From Bacteroidota bacterium (GTDB lineage: Bacteria > Bacteroidota > Bacteroidia > JABEUT01), in assembly GCA_013288205.1 (NCBI GenBank), contig JABDCH010000016.1, forward strand, positions 1 to 39,573: a stretch of 39,573 nucleotides of DNA, written 5' to 3'. A program made the position numbers and the translations under genes. Of this stretch, positions 31,530 to 39,573 are shown in pieces (position 1 is the first letter of the stretch; every line of letters starts with the position of its first letter). Below the pieces are notes generated by a model. That model did no database searches and was not told where the DNA came from. It worked only from the letters and a program-made list of their open reading frames with translations.

Positions 31530-32990
31530 CTATTTTTCAAGGATATTTTTTAATAACTGTGTAGCTTTTTTAGGATCGGCTTTGCCTTTCGATAGTTTCA
31601 TTATTTCTCCCATAAAAAGGCCTATTAAACTGGTTTTCCCGTTTTTATATTCGGTTACTTTTTCAGGGTATTTATCCATCGCTATTTTTATAAATTCCTC
31701 AATCACTCCGGCATCGCTCTCCTGCACCAGGTTATGCTCTTTGGCGATATCAGTTGCCGTTTTAGAGGGCTGTTTCAGTAATTCGGGGAAAATGCGTTGT
31801 GACGCGATAGTATAGTTCACCTTATCTGAATCAATCAACGCTATAATATCGGCAATAGTAGCCGGTTTCAACGGGAATTTATCAATGGTTACTGCATTTT
31901 CATTCAAGTACGATTTTACATCGCCCATCATCCAGTTGGCCGCAGCTTTATGATTGGTGGTAAGCTTGCTTAGCTCTTCAAAATAGAGCGCAAATTCCTT
32001 ATTATCTATAATTACTGATGCGTCATAATCGCTCAGTTTATAGGCAGAAGTATATTTTTCATAAAGCTCATCGGGTAATGGCGGTAAGGTCAGGCGAACA
32101 TCCTCAATATATTCTGGCATCACCATTACTGGCGGTAAGTCAGGTTCGGGGAAGTAACGGTAATCATCTGCGCTTTCCTTGGTACGCATGGTGAATGTTT
32201 TGCCAGTTGAAGCATCGTAGCTGCGGGTTTCCTGCATTATTTTGCCTCCCGCCTCCATCTCTTCTATTTGCCTGGAAATTTCATGCTCAATAGCAGCTTG
32301 TACATTGCTGATGGAGTTCATGTTTTTTACTTCTACCTTGGTGCCAAACTTAGTTTCTCCTTTCAGTCGCACAGATACATTGGCATCACAACGAAGGCTG
32401 CCTTCTTCCATGTTACCATCGCAAATTTCAAGGTAACGCACCAGTCTTCTTAATTCCGTAAGATAGCTATATGCCTCATCAGCATTAGAAATTACGGGCT
32501 CGGTAACAATTTCAAGTAAGGGAACTCCCGCACGGTTCAAATCAATTAAGGTGTACTCAGGGTCTTGTTCATGTATGCTTTTACCGGTATCTTCCTCCAT
32601 GTGGATACGGGTTAGTTCCACCTGTTTATTTTTCCGTCCTCCGTTGGTGTTTATTGCAATGTATCCACCGGTACAAATAGGAGTGCTTTGCTGGGTAATT
32701 TGATACCCTTTAGGCAGGTCAGGATAAAAATAGTTTTTGCGCGAATATTGATTCTCTCTGGTTATACTGCATTTGCAAGCCAGGCCAAGTTTCACAGCAT
32801 ATTCTATTACTTTTTTATTTATCATCGGCAAGGTGCCGGGATGACCTAATGAAATAGGGCTTACCTGCGTATTAGGCATGGCTCCGAATTCGGTAGAATC
32901 GCTGCAATATGCTTTACTATTAGTTAGCAGTTGTATATGTACTTCGAGCCCAATTATGGGTTCGTATTTGTCAAAAATGGCTTTATCCAT
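31530..32990 (-). CDS. gatB: Aspartyl/glutamyl-tRNA amidotransferase subunit B
   Basis: GatB, 486 residues, is the kinase/amide-transfer subunit of GatCAB, which converts Glu-tRNA-Gln (and Asp-tRNA-Asn) to the amidated form. The cradle domain includes [13 protein letters not shown] at the start, [25 protein letters not shown]-type and [17 protein letters not shown] motifs, and [13 protein letters not shown]. The C-terminal helical and YqeY domains (from about 325) reach [11 protein letters not shown]. Length is normal. A TAATTTTG box (33008-33015, minus strand) lies between the mtgA stop and this start. Confidence is very high. Confidence 0.97.
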   Translation of the reverse strand: [486 protein letters not shown]

Positions 32991-33026
32991 AGTGGATTTT
33001 ATGGTTGCAAAATTAGGTAAAACTTC

Positions 33027-33731
33027 CTATTTCGGGGGATTATTAATATCCAGAGAACCGTAATGATCCATTTGCCCTACTATCCATTGCTGCCTCTCTG
33101 CTACATATGGGCCTGGGTTTACGGGGCTCCATTTCAATGGATCAGGCAAAATAGAGGCCAATGCAGCAGCTTCCTGACGTGTAAGGTTTTTAGCATGCTT
33201 ATGAAAATAGTATTCCGATGCAGCTTCGGCTCCAAAAATCCCTTTGCCAAACTCAATCACGTTTAGGTATACTTCCATAATGCGTTTTTTGCTCCAGAAT
33301 AATTCGGTCAGCCCGGTGAAGTAGACTTCGAAGCCTTTTCGTACCCAACTGCGGTTGGTGGTGAGGAATGCACACCTGGCCGCCTGCTGGCTAATAGTGC
33401 TTGCTCCGCGTATTTTTTTAGAATGTTCGTCGTGTCTCCATGCTGCTTTTATAGCATCGAAATTAAATCCGTGATGATGGAAAAAGTCCTGATCTTCGGA
33501 ACAAAATACAGCTAACTGCAAATTAGGTGATATGTCATCGATAGATACCCAGGTTTTTTGAATGGGGGCGGGGTGTTTATCAAATTTTTCCTTTACATAA
33601 CGTATAATTACCATCGGGGTTGTGTAAAAAGGCACCCAACGGAAAATGATAACGGAAATAATCGTTATGGCCAAATAAAATAAAACGATTCGCTTAGTCC
33701 ATCTCCAAACTGCCTTTCTTGTATTCTTCAT
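33027..33731 (-). CDS. mtgA: Monofunctional biosynthetic peptidoglycan transglycosylase
   Basis: A 234-residue GT51 glycosyltransferase that polymerises lipid II glycan strands. The N-terminal membrane anchor is about residues 14-33 (IVLFYLAITIISVIIFRW). Catalytic motif 1 is FCSEDQDFFHHHGFNFDAI (the first Glu), motif 2 GASTISQQAARCAFLT, motif 3 VRKGFEVYFTGLTELFWSKKRIMEVYLNVIEFGKGIFGAE. No transpeptidase domain follows, so it is MtgA rather than a bifunctional PBP. It is 36 bp upstream of gatB with a promoter-like box between. Confidence 0.95.
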   Translation of the reverse strand: MKNTRKAVWRWTKRIVLFYLAITIISVIIFRWVPFYTTPMVIIRYVKEKFDKHPAPIQKTWVSIDDISPNLQLAVFCSEDQDFFHHHGFNFDAIKAAWRHDEHSKKIRGASTISQQAARCAFLTTNRSWVRKGFEVYFTGLTELFWSKKRIMEVYLNVIEFGKGIFGAEAASEYYFHKHAKNLTRQEAAALASILPDPLKWSPVNPGPYVAERQQWIVGQMDHYGSLDINNPPK

Positions 33732-33790
33732 TATAACTCTTGGGAAATTTGGGACGAAATTAAATATTCAAGACTATTACGTGAATAAAA

Positions 33791-33819
33791 AACGGCATAA
33801 TAAATTAATATATGCCGTT
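33791..33819 (-). terminator. Terminator after the 33843-34691 beta-barrel gene
   Basis: AACGGCATA (33791-33799) pairs with TATGCCGTT (33811-33819). On the minus strand a T run follows, so it ends the gene that stops at 33843. Confidence 0.7.
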
Positions 33820-33842
33820 AAGTTTTTTAAATGTTGGAATTT

Positions 33843-34691
33843 TTACAGCTGGTACCCGATACCAAAAGTAATATTTAATAATTGAACAGGTAAATGGCCG
33901 TTAACGGAGTAATTTTGCATATATGTTATATTGGTGGGATTATTAGCATAGGGCGTGTAGTATTCAGTTTGCTCCGTATTATAAGGTACACTTGAGTAAA
34001 GGTAATCTACATTGGCCATAACACATATTTTCCGTCTGCCAAATTCTGCTATCATTAAGCGTAGCCCTATGCCTGCATCAAACGCAAATGATGTGGAGTT
34101 GCTGGGTTGTAAATCATATTGGTATTGGTCACCTGTTATATCTTCGTAAGCAATATCTTGTTCAGGGAGGCTGGATAAAAGAACGCCACCCATTAATCTG
34201 GCATCTGCCGAAAGGTTGCCAATAAGGGGATAAGTAACAAATAATCCTCCCATAATGCTGCTTTCTGAATAATCATTTTGATCGGGATATACCGGGCTTA
34301 CTTGATTATTATTTGAAAATGTATTAAGATCATATTCATTATCGTAGCTGCCAAACATCAAGGCAACTCCAAAATTAGTGTGGTTGATAGGAATACCCAT
34401 GGAAAAATTAAAATTGGAGCCCGCAAGAGCATATCCTCCATATTGACTTCCAATTGCCTGAAAACCCCCTTGCGGATTTGCAAATCCATAATTTATTGAA
34501 ATGAATCCGCTGGGATCCTCGGCGGTATTATCTTTATCCTTATCCTTTTGCTGAGTGTTGTTCGAAGGCTGTTTTCTCCATGAACCGTTTCCTCCGCCTC
34601 CATAATAGTCCTGTGCACTGCTTATAATACATAAGCAACTAAATAGGCTACATAATACCAGAGCCTTTGCTTTGCTTCTTGTTGTTTCCAT
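33843..34691 (-). CDS. Outer-membrane beta-barrel protein, unknown function
   Basis: A 282-residue secreted protein: a signal peptide reaches about residue 26 (LVLCSLFSCLCIISSAQ), then a short Gly/Asn/Lys linker with a DKDKDN acidic-basic tract, then alternating hydrophobic strands (SINYGFANPQGGFQ, NFGVALMFGSYDNEY, LSADARLMGGVLLSS, ICVMANVDYLYSSV) ending in VQLLNITFGIGYQL with a final aromatic/hydrophobic residue pattern typical of outer-membrane barrels. No specific family is recognised. It is divergent from the lipoprotein gene at 34947. Confidence 0.75.
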   Translation of the reverse strand: METTRSKAKALVLCSLFSCLCIISSAQDYYGGGGNGSWRKQPSNNTQQKDKDKDNTAEDPSGFISINYGFANPQGGFQAIGSQYGGYALAGSNFNFSMGIPINHTNFGVALMFGSYDNEYDLNTFSNNNQVSPVYPDQNDYSESSIMGGLFVTYPLIGNLSADARLMGGVLLSSLPEQDIAYEDITGDQYQYDLQPSNSTSFAFDAGIGLRLMIAEFGRRKICVMANVDYLYSSVPYNTEQTEYYTPYANNPTNITYMQNYSVNGHLPVQLLNITFGIGYQL

Positions 34692-34946
34692 ATTTCTTTT
34701 ATTTTAAGTAATAGACTATCTGTTTCAAATGAAGTTTAACCAGTTTTTCTTTTATGACGACGAAGGAATTTAAACCTTTCCATGTAATTACGTTCTTATT
34801 ATTCCAATATAAAACAAAAAGGTCTGAAATGGCTTATAAATTCGACGACAAAGGTATTAAAGAGGGTATATTTGTATAAAACATATTTTAAGCAGGCTAT
34901 CAAAAAGAACATCGTCTAACATTTTTTAACATATTTTTTAATAACC
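34692..34946. promoter_or_regulatory. Divergent promoter region with a TATATTTG box
   Basis: A TATATTTG box (34867-34874, plus strand) matches TAnnTTTG, 73 bp before the ATG at 34947. The rest is A/T-rich without clear repeats. Confidence 0.4.
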
Positions 34947-35795
34947 ATGAAGCGCATAAATCCTCTGAAACAAATTATAACCGGTATTTCTTTACTATGG
35001 ATGGCAGGCTGCTCATCTCCTCTTGTATACAATAGTGTATGGCAAGATAAACAGATTACCATTGATGGTAAAGCAACTGAATGGAAAATTCCATTGGATT
35101 ATTTTGATGATAAAACCAAACTCAACTTCACTGTTACCAACGATAAAAACAATCTTTATTTCTGTGTTCGTGCCACGGAGAATGAAACCCAAAAAGGAAT
35201 TATTCGCAGCGGTATGCAAATATGGATTGATACTACCGGGGGTAAAAAGAACCAGGTAGGTATACAGTTTCCGATTATAGAAAGAGGTACAAATACGCAA
35301 GAGGCTTCTTCAAAGCATTCAGATTCATACGAATCGTCAGAATCTTCGACATCTATGGATAATATGACTACCGCCAATAACCTGAAAAAGCACTACAAAG
35401 GAATAGGCAAAGAAATAAAACTTACAGGGTTCGTTAATGCTGCTAATGGCTTAGCTCAAGTTCCTAATACGTACGGAATTAATGCCTGCCTTAATTGGGA
35501 TACCAATGGCATTATGATTTATGAAGCATGTATTCCACTCGGTACCTTTTATAAAAATTCGCTTTCACTTTCCGATAGCAATAAGGTTATTGGTATATCT
35601 TTTATTGTGTCGGAAAGTCAAAAGAATAATGGTGGCGGTGGAGAAGGAGGAAGTCATGGCCATGGCGGCGGCGGCATGGGCGGAGGTGGTATGCACGGTG
35701 GCGGTGGTCATAGCGCCGGCGGATCATTGGAACCTGAGGTACTTACCACACATATAAAATTTCGTTTGGCAGTGCAAGCGCCATCTAAACAGTGA
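34947..35795 (+). CDS. CBM9-like lipoprotein with Gly/His-rich tail
   Basis: A 282-residue lipoprotein with signal MKRINPLKQIITGISLLWMAGC (lipobox MAGC). Residues about 30-110 (ITIDGKATEWKIPLDYFDDKTKLNFTVTNDKNNLYFCVRATE) resemble family 9 carbohydrate-binding or DOMON-like beta-sandwich domains. The C terminus (about 225-260) is a Gly/His tract, GGSHGHGGGGMGGGGMHGGGGHSAGG, followed by a short basic end. It is 13 bp before the receptor gene, so the two look like an operon. It may bind glycan or haem/metal at the cell surface. Confidence 0.72.
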   Translation: MKRINPLKQIITGISLLWMAGCSSPLVYNSVWQDKQITIDGKATEWKIPLDYFDDKTKLNFTVTNDKNNLYFCVRATENETQKGIIRSGMQIWIDTTGGKKNQVGIQFPIIERGTNTQEASSKHSDSYESSESSTSMDNMTTANNLKKHYKGIGKEIKLTGFVNAANGLAQVPNTYGINACLNWDTNGIMIYEACIPLGTFYKNSLSLSDSNKVIGISFIVSESQKNNGGGGEGGSHGHGGGGMGGGGMHGGGGHSAGGSLEPEVLTTHIKFRLAVQAPSKQ

Positions 35796-35807
35796 AAATA
35801 AAATAGA

Positions 35808-38717
35808 TTGAAGGGAAGGAAACATATTGTAATTTTATTGCTAACCTTTTTTTTCGGAAGTGTTGTAAAAGCACAATCCCCCAATCCACAACCCATAAAG
35901 ATATATGGCAAGCTTATAAGCGATTCTGATAAAACACCCATGCAGGGCGTGGCTGTTACATTGTATACACCTGACAGCGCCCAACAATTTTTTACGATAA
36001 CAGACAACAACGGAATTTTTGTTTTTGAAAACATAACTCCGGCACGGTATAGGTTGAGGGCTTCTTTCATTGGTTACCTGGATTTCAATATTCGATTTGC
36101 TCAATCTTTTACCAATATCAATATGGGTGTTCAGAAAATGAAATTTGGCACCACCGATATAAAGCAGGTTACTATTCACGGGGTAGTGCCTGTTGTGCAA
36201 CATGAAGATACTACCGAATATAATGCTGATGCCTTTAAAACCCAACCTGATGCCTCGGCTGAAGACCTGGTGAATAAAATGCCCGGCATAACATCGCAGA
36301 ATGGGGCTGTTACAGTGAATGGGGAACAAGTAACACAGGTGCTGGTAGATGGCACTCCCTTTTTTGGAGATGACCCGATGGTAGCTTTGAAAAACCTTCC
36401 GGCTGAGGTGATAGATAAGATACAGGTATTTGATAAGCTAAGCGACCAGGCGCAGTTTACCGGCTTTGATGACGGAAACACACAAAAAACAATAAATATT
36501 GTCACTAAAAAAAATCGGCGTAACGGCACGTTCGGTAAGGTATATGGAGGCTACGGAACCGACCAACGCTATTTGGCAGGAGGTAATATGAATTTTTTCA
36601 ATGGTGCTAGTCGTTTTAGCATAATAGGCCTTGCCAATAACATTAACCAGCAGAATTTTGCTACCCAGGATATATTGGGTATGTTGGGCGGAAGTGGTAA
36701 TGGCGGCGGAGGCGGAAGAGGTGGTTCTGGTGGAGGTGCCCGCCTGGGCGGCGGCATGGGAGGAGGCAGCAACATATCTTCTACCGGTGGTGGGCTTACA
36801 AGAGGAGCAGGGAATTACCTGGTAGGTACACAAGGTGGAATCACCACGACAAATTCCGTGGGCATGAATTACTCTGATGCCTGGGATAAAAACAGGGTGA
36901 GGTTAACGGCCAGCTATTTTTTTAATAATTCGGTGAATAATAATAACACTATCTCTACAACAGCCTACACAAGTGGAGAAGAAAGCAGCAACATATACGA
37001 CCAAAACTCAAGTACGGGTAGCACGAATTATAATAGCCGTATAAACAGCCGCCTGGAGTGGAATTTAGATACGAACAATGCCATATATGTGGTATTGAAA
37101 GGTAATATACAGCAAACGGAATCAATGGCCAATGCTACAGAAACCGATATGCTGACTGATATTGAACAAAGCTTTTCACAAACCGGTTCTTCCTCCACAA
37201 GCAGGGGATATGATTATTCCGGCAATATTCTATATATGCACAAATTCCATAAGCTGCACAGAACCATATCCTGGAATCTGAGCTTTGATGAGAACAACAA
37301 AAGCGTGCCCGGAAATCTCTTATCCGTGGATGATTACTATGCAAGGGACACCACTACCGTTTCTACTGTTCTAAACCAGCAATACACCCAACCTACATGG
37401 GGCTACACCTATTCTTCGAACATTTCTTATACTCAACCTTTAGACAGTAATAGTATCCTCCAAATTAATTACAATCCTTCCATTAATTACAACAATACGA
37501 ATAGAAGAACATATAATTACGATTCTACCTTGGTCGGGTATGTATTATTTGACAGCGCTCTTTCCAATCAATATGAGGATACATACATCACTCAATCTTT
37601 TGGGCTGAGCTACCGGCTTAATCATGGGAAGAAATATTATATTATGCTTAGTGTAAACCCTCAATATGCTACTTTAGTAGGGCAGGAGCAGTATCCAACC
37701 AGTGGGCAAATACAACGCAGTTATACCAGCGTACTCCCAAGGATAATATTTAATTACCGTTTTTCTCAAAGTAAAAATCTGCGCCTTATGTATCGTACCA
37801 ATGTTACGCCGCCTACTATTGCCCAGTTGCAGAATGTGGTAAATAATAGCAATCCATTATTGCTTAACACAGGTAACCCAAATTTAAAACAAGATTTTGA
37901 ACAGAGTTTCATAGTACGATATGGTGCTACCAATTCCAATGCGGGCACCACATTCCTGGTGTATACCTATGTAAACTATATTCAAAATTATGTAGGGAAT
38001 GCTTCGTTTATTCCTTTGCATGATAGTACACTTTCCAATGGAATGTTACTATATAACGGTTCCCAGCTTTCAGAGCCTGTGAACTTGCAGGGTTATTTGA
38101 ATGCAAAAGCTTTTATTACCTATGGATGGCTTATACGTCCACTTAAAGTAAACCTGAACCTTAATTCAGGTGTTACCTATACTCACACACCCGCACTGAT
38201 AAATGATGTTACCAATTATTCATCTAATTACACATACAGCGAAGGAGCCGTGTTGGGCAGTGATATAAGTGAGAATGTAGATTACACCATATCGTACACA
38301 GCCAATTATAGCACCGTTGCGAATACCCTGCAAAACCAGGAAGATGATAATTATTATACCGGAGTGCTGACAGGGAAAATCAACCTGATATTTTTTAAAG
38401 GACTGATAGTAAATACAAGCCTCAGTCAAACAGCTTACAGCGGCTTATCAGCTTCGCAGTATGACCAGGCTATTTACTTATGGAATGCCTCTATTGGCTA
38501 CAAATTTTTAAAGGACAAAATGCTGCAAGTGTCAATAAGCGCAAATGACATATTAAATCAAAATACCAATATTACCCGTACCGTAACCGATACATATATC
38601 CAGGACAGTCAAACGGTAGTGTTGCGCCGTTATTTTATGCTGAATCTTCAACTTAATATACGCAAGTATAAGACTACAGCGCCCGATGCGAAAGGGGCTA
38701 CTGGAAGTAAGGGATAA
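35808..38717 (+). CDS. TonB-dependent-receptor-like outer-membrane protein (carboxypeptidase-like domain, plug, barrel)
   Basis: A 969-residue outer-membrane protein. The signal peptide (KGRKHIVILLLTFFFGSVVKA) is followed by a carboxypeptidase regulatory-like domain (about 30-115, IKIYGKLISDSDKTPMQGVAVTLY) and a plug domain with NKMPGITSQNGAVTVNGEQVTQVLVDGTPFFGDDPMVALKNLPAEVIDKI. The rest (from about 245) is a barrel rich in Asn/Thr/Tyr. After the first strands comes a glycine-rich insert (about 297-325). The start codon is TTG 35808: no ATG precedes the signal peptide, and an in-frame TAA lies at 35799. The barrel type resembles outer_membrane_beta-barrel family 3; the ligand is unknown. Confidence 0.85.
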   Translation: MKGRKHIVILLLTFFFGSVVKAQSPNPQPIKIYGKLISDSDKTPMQGVAVTLYTPDSAQQFFTITDNNGIFVFENITPARYRLRASFIGYLDFNIRFAQSFTNINMGVQKMKFGTTDIKQVTIHGVVPVVQHEDTTEYNADAFKTQPDASAEDLVNKMPGITSQNGAVTVNGEQVTQVLVDGTPFFGDDPMVALKNLPAEVIDKIQVFDKLSDQAQFTGFDDGNTQKTINIVTKKNRRNGTFGKVYGGYGTDQRYLAGGNMNFFNGASRFSIIGLANNINQQNFATQDILGMLGGSGNGGGGGRGGSGGGARLGGGMGGGSNISSTGGGLTRGAGNYLVGTQGGITTTNSVGMNYSDAWDKNRVRLTASYFFNNSVNNNNTISTTAYTSGEESSNIYDQNSSTGSTNYNSRINSRLEWNLDTNNAIYVVLKGNIQQTESMANATETDMLTDIEQSFSQTGSSSTSRGYDYSGNILYMHKFHKLHRTISWNLSFDENNKSVPGNLLSVDDYYARDTTTVSTVLNQQYTQPTWGYTYSSNISYTQPLDSNSILQINYNPSINYNNTNRRTYNYDSTLVGYVLFDSALSNQYEDTYITQSFGLSYRLNHGKKYYIMLSVNPQYATLVGQEQYPTSGQIQRSYTSVLPRIIFNYRFSQSKNLRLMYRTNVTPPTIAQLQNVVNNSNPLLLNTGNPNLKQDFEQSFIVRYGATNSNAGTTFLVYTYVNYIQNYVGNASFIPLHDSTLSNGMLLYNGSQLSEPVNLQGYLNAKAFITYGWLIRPLKVNLNLNSGVTYTHTPALINDVTNYSSNYTYSEGAVLGSDISENVDYTISYTANYSTVANTLQNQEDDNYYTGVLTGKINLIFFKGLIVNTSLSQTAYSGLSASQYDQAIYLWNASIGYKFLKDKMLQVSISANDILNQNTNITRTVTDTYIQDSQTVVLRRYFMLNLQLNIRKYKTTAPDAKGATGSKG

Positions 38718-38816
38718 AAAAATAAACTCCCCCCAAAAAAGTTTATTGCACCAATGCACAGGGAATCTCAAATAACCAACGGCTACCCAAACATAGTGGA
38801 TTAGCGGGGTAAAATA

Positions 38817-38846
38817 AAAAGGGACGGGTTTTAAACCGTCCCTTTT
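38817..38846. terminator. Bidirectional terminator between the receptor and the T9SS cargo gene
   Basis: AAAAGGGACGG (38817-38827) pairs with CCGTCCCTTTT (38836-38846) around GTTTTAAA, with A and T tails. Confidence 0.8.
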
Positions 38847-38874
38847 CAAAGGCTCCCTAAGGAATGTCTATCTA

Positions 38875-39573
38875 TTATTGAATCTTTACGATCTTGCTTT
38901 CTTTAGCAATGGTTCCGTCCTGATTCAGTACTCTAACCAGGTAAATTCCATTGGCGCGGTCCGCAATGTTAAACTGCATAGATGTGTTATCGGACACAAA
39001 TGTGCTGCTTAATTTTTGGCCTGTATAATTATAAAGCTCTATCGTTTGTCCGTGTAATACACCTGCAACAGTAAAGTAGCCTGTGTTCGGGTCAGGATAG
39101 ATATTTATCACAGTAGAGTTAGAAATGCCAGCTACTCCCGCAGTACTTTTGATAGTAACAGTAGTGCTGTAAGCGCAACCGTTGGCATCAAGAATGGTAC
39201 ATGTATAGGTACCTGCACTTTGTCCTTTAATAGTGTCAGTTGTTTTACCACCAGGAGTCCACAGATAGGTGTATGGACCTGTGCCACCGCTCAAGGTAAC
39301 TGCTGCCACACCTGTTTTGTTACCATTATCAGCAATCGAATCGTGTGTAGCCGTCATGGCAGTAGGTTGGGTAATGGAAACAGAAGCGGTTGAAGTACAT
39401 CCATAACCATCGGTAACCTCAACAGTAAAACTACCTGCTCCTACATTTAAAATAGTATCAGCAGTTCTTGCGTTCGACCAGTTATAGTTATATGGTGAAG
39501 TTCCACCGGCTACGCTAGCAGTAGCGCTTCCGTCTAATTCGTCATAGCACTTAACATTAGTTGCTTTAACGCT
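38875..39573 (-). CDS. T9SS-targeted protein with SprB-like repeats (partial, 5' end beyond window)
   Basis: The frame is open to the right edge of the window, so only the C-terminal 232 residues are present. Two SprB-type repeats are visible (GGTSPYNYNWSNARTADTI... and GGTGPYTYLWTPGGKTTDTIKG...), each with C-x-G type cysteines. The final ~75 residues are a type A T9SS sorting domain: NIYPDPNTGYFTVAGVLHGQTIELYNYTGQKL...GIYLVRVLNQDGTIAKESKIVKIQ. It is exported by the type IX secretion system and attached or released at the surface. The internal ATG at 39357 is not the gene start. Confidence 0.9.
   Translation of the reverse strand, partial: SVKATNVKCYDELDGSATASVAGGTSPYNYNWSNARTADTILNVGAGSFTVEVTDGYGCTSTASVSITQPTAMTATHDSIADNGNKTGVAAVTLSGGTGPYTYLWTPGGKTTDTIKGQSAGTYTCTILDANGCAYSTTVTIKSTAGVAGISNSTVINIYPDPNTGYFTVAGVLHGQTIELYNYTGQKLSSTFVSDNTSMQFNIADRANGIYLVRVLNQDGTIAKESKIVKIQ

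Noticed and set aside
36438-36833. Minus-strand frame opposite the receptor's glycine-rich tract
   Set aside because: Gly-rich repeats on one strand give Pro/Ala/Thr-rich open frames on the other; the receptor frame has clear domains.

Overview
The window is a chromosomal segment from a member of the Bacteroidota, probably Sphingobacteriia or Chitinophagia-like. The signs are the T9SS-type secreted protein with SprB-like repeats at the right edge, the SusC/TonB-style outer-membrane protein, the OmpP1/FadL-like porin, the short (no editing insert) ProS, Bacteroidota-type ParC, many lipoproteins, and repeated upstream boxes of the form TAnnTTTG (the Bacteroidota -7 element). Genus cannot be assigned from the sequence alone.

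Layout. 1-5 kb: three-subunit proton-translocating transhydrogenase operon (pntA1, pntA2, pntB) and yidC, all on the minus strand. 5-13 kb: a small Thr/Ala/Lys-rich secreted protein, parC, a serine hydrolase, a coiled-coil lipoprotein, purC and a PhoH-family ATPase. 13-19 kb: a SAM-hydrolase (DUF62) gene convergent with a SpoU-type RNA methyltransferase, a UDP-xylose pathway pair (ugd then uxs), an MFS transporter and an OmpP1-like protein with a polyproline tail. 20-24.2 kb: a Gly/Tyr-rich lipoprotein, proS, a conserved hypothetical and a short-chain Rossmann protein broken by a frameshift. 30.2-39.6 kb: tRNA-Glu, a TlpA-like thioredoxin lipoprotein, gatB, mtgA, a beta-barrel protein, a lipoprotein/TonB-like receptor pair that both carry glycine-rich tracts, and the 3' end of a T9SS cargo gene.

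The accessory part is 24,252-30,153: a compact, AT-rich, about 5.9-kb element integrated at the 3' end of tRNA-Glu(UUC). It is bounded by a 15-bp direct repeat and carries tandem 12-bp repeats near both ends that look like integrase arm sites. It encodes a tyrosine recombinase, two unknown proteins, a small helix-turn-helix (excisionase-like) protein, a RepL-like winged-helix protein, a small coupled ORF, a divergent zinc-ribbon protein and two small exported proteins. No relaxase, capsid, transposase or known defence gene was recognised.

Between the zinc-ribbon gene and the exported proteins lies about 510 bp of non-coding DNA dense in structure: an ATGTAACA motif also found at the repL-like promoter, 13-bp direct repeats spaced 33 bp, an alternating purine/pyrimidine CG tract, and a roughly 114-nt extended hairpin (about 42 pairs) downstream of a -7-like box. 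I consider this module (operator set, origin-like repeats and structured RNA or DNA) the best candidate for something undescribed. Its role as origin, transfer site or regulatory RNA is inference.
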